Below, piece after piece: positions 6,352 through 8,535 of a stretch of 8,535 nucleotides of DNA. The stretch is from assembly GCA_031376485.1 (NCBI GenBank), contig JANMDV010000195.1:1-8535 (forward strand), read 5' to 3'. Position numbers and translations under genes: made by a program. The stretch's first letter is position 1. Every line of letters starts with the position of its first letter. This DNA comes from CALMEC01 sp031376485 (GTDB lineage Bacteria > Actinomycetota > Thermoleophilia > Miltoncostaeales > Miltoncostaeaceae). Below the pieces are notes generated by a model. The model searched no databases. It was not told the origin of the DNA and worked only from the letters and a program-made list of their open reading frames with translations.

Positions 6352-6582
6352 ATGCCGAGTATCCAGATCAAGAACGTGCCCGATGACGTGCATCGCGTGC
6401 TGCGCCGCCGCGCGGCGGCTGCGGGGCAGTCACTTCAGGAGTATCTGCTCGCGGAACTGAGCCGCCGGGCCAAGACACCCACCCTGGAGGAGTTTCTCGA
6501 AGGCAGGCGGCATCGAACCGGGGGCAGGGCCGATCCGCAGGAGGTGGCCGCAGGCATCCGCGCGGAGCGGGACGGGCGGTGA
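6352..6582 (+). CDS. VapB/FitA-type ribbon-helix-helix antitoxin
   Basis: A 76-residue antitoxin. The N-terminal sequence SIQIKNVPDDVHRVLRRRAAAAGQSLQEYLLAEL is a ribbon-helix-helix DNA-binding domain: a short beta strand followed by two helices. The C-terminal part (about residues 40-76) is charged and likely wraps the PIN toxin. Two ATGs are possible, 6343 and 6352. The second is preferred because 6343 lies inside the palindrome, neither has a Shine-Dalgarno, and a -10 at 6339-6344 would start transcription at or beside 6352, giving a leaderless mRNA. Starting at 6343 would add three residues. The stop overlaps the toxin start by 4 nt (GTGA), the classical antitoxin-toxin arrangement. The specific subfamily (VapB versus FitA) is not certain. 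Confidence 0.85.
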   Translation: MPSIQIKNVPDDVHRVLRRRAAAAGQSLQEYLLAELSRRAKTPTLEEFLEGRRHRTGGRADPQEVAAGIRAERDGR

Positions 6583-6971
6583 TCGTCGTCGACGCGTCGG
6601 TACTCGTCGCCATGATCGCGGACGATTCGGACACTTGGCAGCGGTTCGCCGCCGAGCTCATGGGCGAGGACGCCGCGGCACCACATCTTCTCGATTGTGA
6701 GGTCGTCTCGGCGATCAGGCGACTCCGGCGTCAGGGCGACCTTTCCGAAGAGCGCGCCCTCGAAGCCCTGGCCGACCTCCACCTCTTTCCGATCGAGCGG
6801 TTCCCCCACGGTGCCCTCATCGACCGCATGTGGGAACTCCGCGAGACGATCACCCCATACGACGCAGCCTATGTTGCGCTCGGTGAGGCCTTGGAGGCAC
6901 CGCTCCTTACCGCCGACGCGAAGCTGGCGCGAGCGCGAGGGCACGACTGCGAGATCCGCCTCCTGGCCTAG
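6579..6971 (+). CDS. VapC-type PIN-domain toxin ribonuclease
   Basis: A 130-residue PIN-domain protein, predicted to be a metal-dependent endoribonuclease that is inhibited by the adjacent antitoxin. The four acidic active-site positions are present: Asp5 in MIVVDASVLVA, Glu41 in DCEVVSAIRRL, Asp95 in TPYDAAYVALGEAL and Asp113 in LLTADAKLARA. The length is typical for VapC and nothing suggests inactivation. The GTG start overlaps the antitoxin stop as GTGA, implying coupled translation. The RNA target (tRNA or rRNA in known VapCs) cannot be read from the sequence. Its TAG stop lies at the left edge of the foldback element at 6971-7132; the T and A are one copy of the TA duplication and the G is the first base of the element. 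Confidence 0.92.
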   Translation: MIVVDASVLVAMIADDSDTWQRFAAELMGEDAAAPHLLDCEVVSAIRRLRRQGDLSEERALEALADLHLFPIERFPHGALIDRMWELRETITPYDAAYVALGEALEAPLLTADAKLARARGHDCEIRLLA

Positions 6972-7132
6972 TGGTCCGACACGGAAATAACGCGGGTTTT
7001 CGCGCGGCTGCGAGCGTCGCGATACGGCGTCCTCGGCAGGGCGAATACGCCTGGTATTCGCCACGGCCTGCGTCCACCGTCTCGCTCGCTCTCGCTCACG
7101 CGAAACAGCCGGTCATTTGCGTGTCGAACCAC
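6971..7132. mobile_element. 162-bp foldback MITE with TA duplication
   Basis: Terminal inverted repeats of 21 bp (6971-6991 and 7112-7132) match at 18 positions; the outermost 13 are GTGGTCCGACACG on the left against GTGGTTCGACACG on the right. Each end is flanked by TA (6969-6970, 7133-7134), with C before and G after, so the target was CTAG. A perfect 9-bp hairpin (GGCGAATAC/GTATTCGCC, 7040-7062) lies at the exact centre, and the arms between are also partly complementary, so almost the whole element can fold back. It encodes nothing. TA duplication with a CTAG preference is characteristic of IS630/Tc1-mariner transposases, so this is probably a non-autonomous derivative moved in trans. It may also act as a two-way terminator between the converging genes. 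The class assignment is inference from ends and target. Confidence 0.75.
7040..7062. repeat. Central hairpin of the foldback element
   Basis: A perfect inverted repeat, GGCGAATAC and GTATTCGCC, with a 5-nt loop GCCTG. Its midpoint is within one base of the midpoint of the surrounding 162-bp element. There is no T-run on either side, so if it terminates transcription it would do so without a canonical U tract. Confidence 0.7.
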
Positions 7133-8421
7133 TAGAGACGAAGCGGCTCCACGTCGAGCGGGACGCCGCTCGCGCCTGGCGTCGAGGTGGGACGCGAGCC
7201 CAGAAACAGCGGTCGGTCGGCGGCGTTCAGAAGCACCGGCATGACGTCGCCGCCGGTCAGGTGCCCCAAGATACCCTCGGCGCAGTCGATCTCGCCGAAG
7301 CGGGTCACCCGATCTGCCCGCACCCCCGGGCCCGCCACGACGAACGGCACCGGGTCGCCGGAGTGGATGACCTCGGGTGAGGTCGGCGTGGCGTGGTCGC
7401 CCGTCACGCAGATCACGCTTTCGGGGAATCGCGCGGCGAGGTCGGCGAGCGGGCGGTCGAGGGCCTCGATCGTGGCGAGCTTGACGGCGGGGTCCTTGGT
7501 GTGACCGGCCTCGTCGGTGGCCTTGAGGTGGCAGAAGACAAAGGTCGCGCCGTCGTCGAACAAGCCTCGTGCCAGCACCAAGCGCCGTTCCAGATCAGCG
7601 GCCGGTTCTGCTCCCTCCGGGCAGTACACGAAGTCGAGACCGAGCAGGCCGGCCAGACCCGCAAGGAATGGGGAGGCTCCGACGATTGCCCCGTGCAACC
7701 CGTGCCGGGCGCGAAAGCCGGGGGCCTCGCGCAGCCTGCCCCACCACTTGAGCGTGACCACGACGAACGGCGCCTGCCCATGTGCCGCCCGCGCGCGGTT
7801 GAGGGGGTGGCGCGTCAGTGCTCGAATCCCCCACCGGCTCCACAGCTCGACCGCCCGGGCGGTTACCGCGGCGTCCGACACGACCGGGCGGGGACGCAGC
7901 ACGGGGAAGCGGTCGCGAAAGAACGGATCCGTGTCGGTCACCCCGTCGTGGGCACCGCCCGTGATCCGCAACAACCCCTCGCCGATTCCGACGGGATGCA
8001 CATCGAGGGTGAGCGCGCCGATTCCCACCTGCGCGAGGCTCTCCAGCAATGCGCGCGCCACCTGGGCGTCGGCGGGTGTGGCCCGGCCGGTGACCCACAG
8101 CGCCCCGTCGCGACGATCGGCCTGACGGAGTGCGGCATGCGCCACGACCTCGCCCGGATCGACGGCGAGGCCGTGACCGAGGGCCTCGAGCACGGCCCGG
8201 CCGGGGAACTCGGACAGGTGGTAGCCGAGCATCGCCCAATGGGCGACCTCGCTCGACGGAGCGCGCCCCGGGCCGAGGGGGGTGAGGAGGCCGCTTGATC
8301 CCTGCGTGGCCAGGGCATCCAGGTTGGGCGTCCTCGCGGCCTCGTTGGCGGTACGCCCGCCGAATGCGGCGTTGGCACGGTCGCCGAGCCCGTCGAGCAG
8401 CACCACCAGAAGCGAGTGCAT
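7132..8421 (-). CDS. ApgM-like phosphoglycerate mutase family protein
   Basis: A 429-residue member of the alkaline phosphatase superfamily, closest to archaeal-type cofactor-independent phosphoglycerate mutase (ApgM), which interconverts 3- and 2-phosphoglycerate. LLVVLLDGLGD provides metal ligand Asp10. TANEAARTPNLDALATQGSSG is typical of the family. APSSEVAHWAMLGY contains the likely nucleophile Ser57, and FPGRAVLEALGHGL follows. Near the C-terminus KATDEAGHTKD (Asp303, His307) and VTGDHATPTSPEVIHSGDPVP (Asp342, His343, His353) give the remaining metal ligands. Departures from classical ApgM are Glu for the usual Asp after the nucleophile and EVVAHAALRQ where family members usually have DVAFRxNF, so an essential substrate arginine may be missing and the substrate may differ. 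The ATG directly follows the upstream gene's stop (TGAATG). Its own TAG overlaps the right TA of the foldback element. Confidence 0.85.
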   Translation of the reverse strand: MHSLLVVLLDGLGDRANAAFGGRTANEAARTPNLDALATQGSSGLLTPLGPGRAPSSEVAHWAMLGYHLSEFPGRAVLEALGHGLAVDPGEVVAHAALRQADRRDGALWVTGRATPADAQVARALLESLAQVGIGALTLDVHPVGIGEGLLRITGGAHDGVTDTDPFFRDRFPVLRPRPVVSDAAVTARAVELWSRWGIRALTRHPLNRARAAHGQAPFVVVTLKWWGRLREAPGFRARHGLHGAIVGASPFLAGLAGLLGLDFVYCPEGAEPAADLERRLVLARGLFDDGATFVFCHLKATDEAGHTKDPAVKLATIEALDRPLADLAARFPESVICVTGDHATPTSPEVIHSGDPVPFVVAGPGVRADRVTRFGEIDCAEGILGHLTGGDVMPVLLNAADRPLFLGSRPTSTPGASGVPLDVEPLRL

Positions 8422-8446
8422 TCAGTGTTCCGTGCCGGAACACTGA
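8422..8446. repeat. Perfect 11-bp inverted repeat at gene junction
   Basis: TCAGTGTTCCG and CGGAACACTGA are exactly complementary around a 3-nt loop TGC. The repeat fills the last codons and stop of the right-edge gene and ends on the base before the ATG of the mutase gene. It leaves no room for a normal Shine-Dalgarno, so it could be an operator, an RNA stem controlling initiation, or a processing site. No T-run follows on the minus strand. Confidence 0.6.
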
Positions 8447-8535
8447 GAGGGCAACGACTCAAGGACGGCGGCCACAGCCGGTGGGACGAGAGCCCTCCAA
8501 TCCCCGCCCGAGCGCAGGGCCGCGCGCACCTGCTC
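8422..8535 (-). CDS. C-terminus of nucleotidyltransferase-like protein (partial)
   Basis: Only the last 37 residues and the TGA stop are in the window; the gene continues past the right edge. The visible part contains EQVRAALRSGGDWRALVPPAVAAVLESL. It resembles the C-terminal segment of archaeal-type NMN adenylyltransferases and related cytidylyltransferase-fold enzymes, where a VRRxMxxGxDWxxLVPxAV pattern follows an ISGTE motif. That preceding motif and the HIGH-type active site lie outside the window, so the assignment rests on a short match. The stop directly abuts the start of the mutase gene, suggesting one operon with coupled translation. The last codons lie within the perfect inverted repeat at this junction. 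Confidence 0.55.
   Translation of the reverse strand, partial: EQVRAALRSGGDWRALVPPAVAAVLESLPSQCSGTEH

Noticed and set aside
5055..6371. 438-codon open frame on the minus strand opposite the acyl-CoA dehydrogenase
   Set aside because: It is antisense to a gene with clear homology. Its translation is Gly/Ala/Arg/Pro-rich with no family pattern, as expected of a shadow frame in GC-rich DNA.
7393..8298. 301-codon plus-strand frame opposite the mutase gene
   Set aside because: The mutase reading on the minus strand has all metal-ligand motifs; this is a mirror frame.
1..8535. CRISPR arrays, tRNA, rRNA, riboswitches and transposase genes
   Set aside because: No regularly spaced repeats, cloverleaf with CCA-proximal features, rRNA blocks or recognisable riboswitch cores were seen, and no open frame resembles a transposase; the only mobile DNA is the non-coding foldback element.

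Overview
This 8.5 kb window is high-GC bacterial chromosome. It holds nine protein genes (one cut by the right edge), one plausible small overlapping ORF and one short non-autonomous mobile element. GC-rich third codon positions, GTG/TTG starts, stop/start overlaps, a VapBC module and a ferrochelatase of the coproporphyrin-dependent (Gram-positive) type suggest an actinobacterium, perhaps a deep-branching class such as Acidimicrobiia. The class is inference; nothing here fixes the taxonomy.

Layout from left to right. A DUF1684 protein (1-651, +) converges on a glutathione S-transferase-like gene (710-1312, -). Next on the minus strand is hemA, glutamyl-tRNA reductase (1586-2644), which is short at its C-terminus. 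Its stop codon overlaps the start of a 72-codon cysteine-containing ORF (1371-1589, -). About 400 bp of non-coding DNA (2645-3045) with several repeats separates hemA from a divergent plus-strand operon: hemE (3046-4116), a hemH/cpfC-type ferrochelatase (4113-5012, ATGA overlap) and an acyl-CoA dehydrogenase-family gene (5037-6287). A vapBC-type toxin-antitoxin pair (6352-6971, +) follows, with a 25-bp near-perfect palindrome at its promoter. It converges on a minus-strand gene of the archaeal-type phosphoglycerate mutase family (7132-8421). The 3' end of a nucleotidyltransferase-like gene (8422-8535, -) abuts that gene's start.

The heme genes give the first committed step (HemA), uroporphyrinogen decarboxylation (HemE) and iron insertion (ferrochelatase). 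hemB, hemC, hemD, coproporphyrinogen oxidase and hemQ are not in the window. The divergent arrangement would allow shared control of entry and exit steps.

The most distinctive structure is a 162-bp foldback element (6971-7132) between vapC and the mutase gene. It has 21-bp terminal inverted repeats (18/21), a hairpin at its exact centre and TA flanks inside a CTAG target, as expected of an IS630/Tc1-mariner-type MITE. Removing it with one TA leaves a single CTAG that would have carried the stop codons of both converging genes. No new multi-gene system is evident. The other points of interest are a truncated HemA, an acyl-CoA dehydrogenase lacking both usual catalytic glutamates, and several operator-like palindromes.
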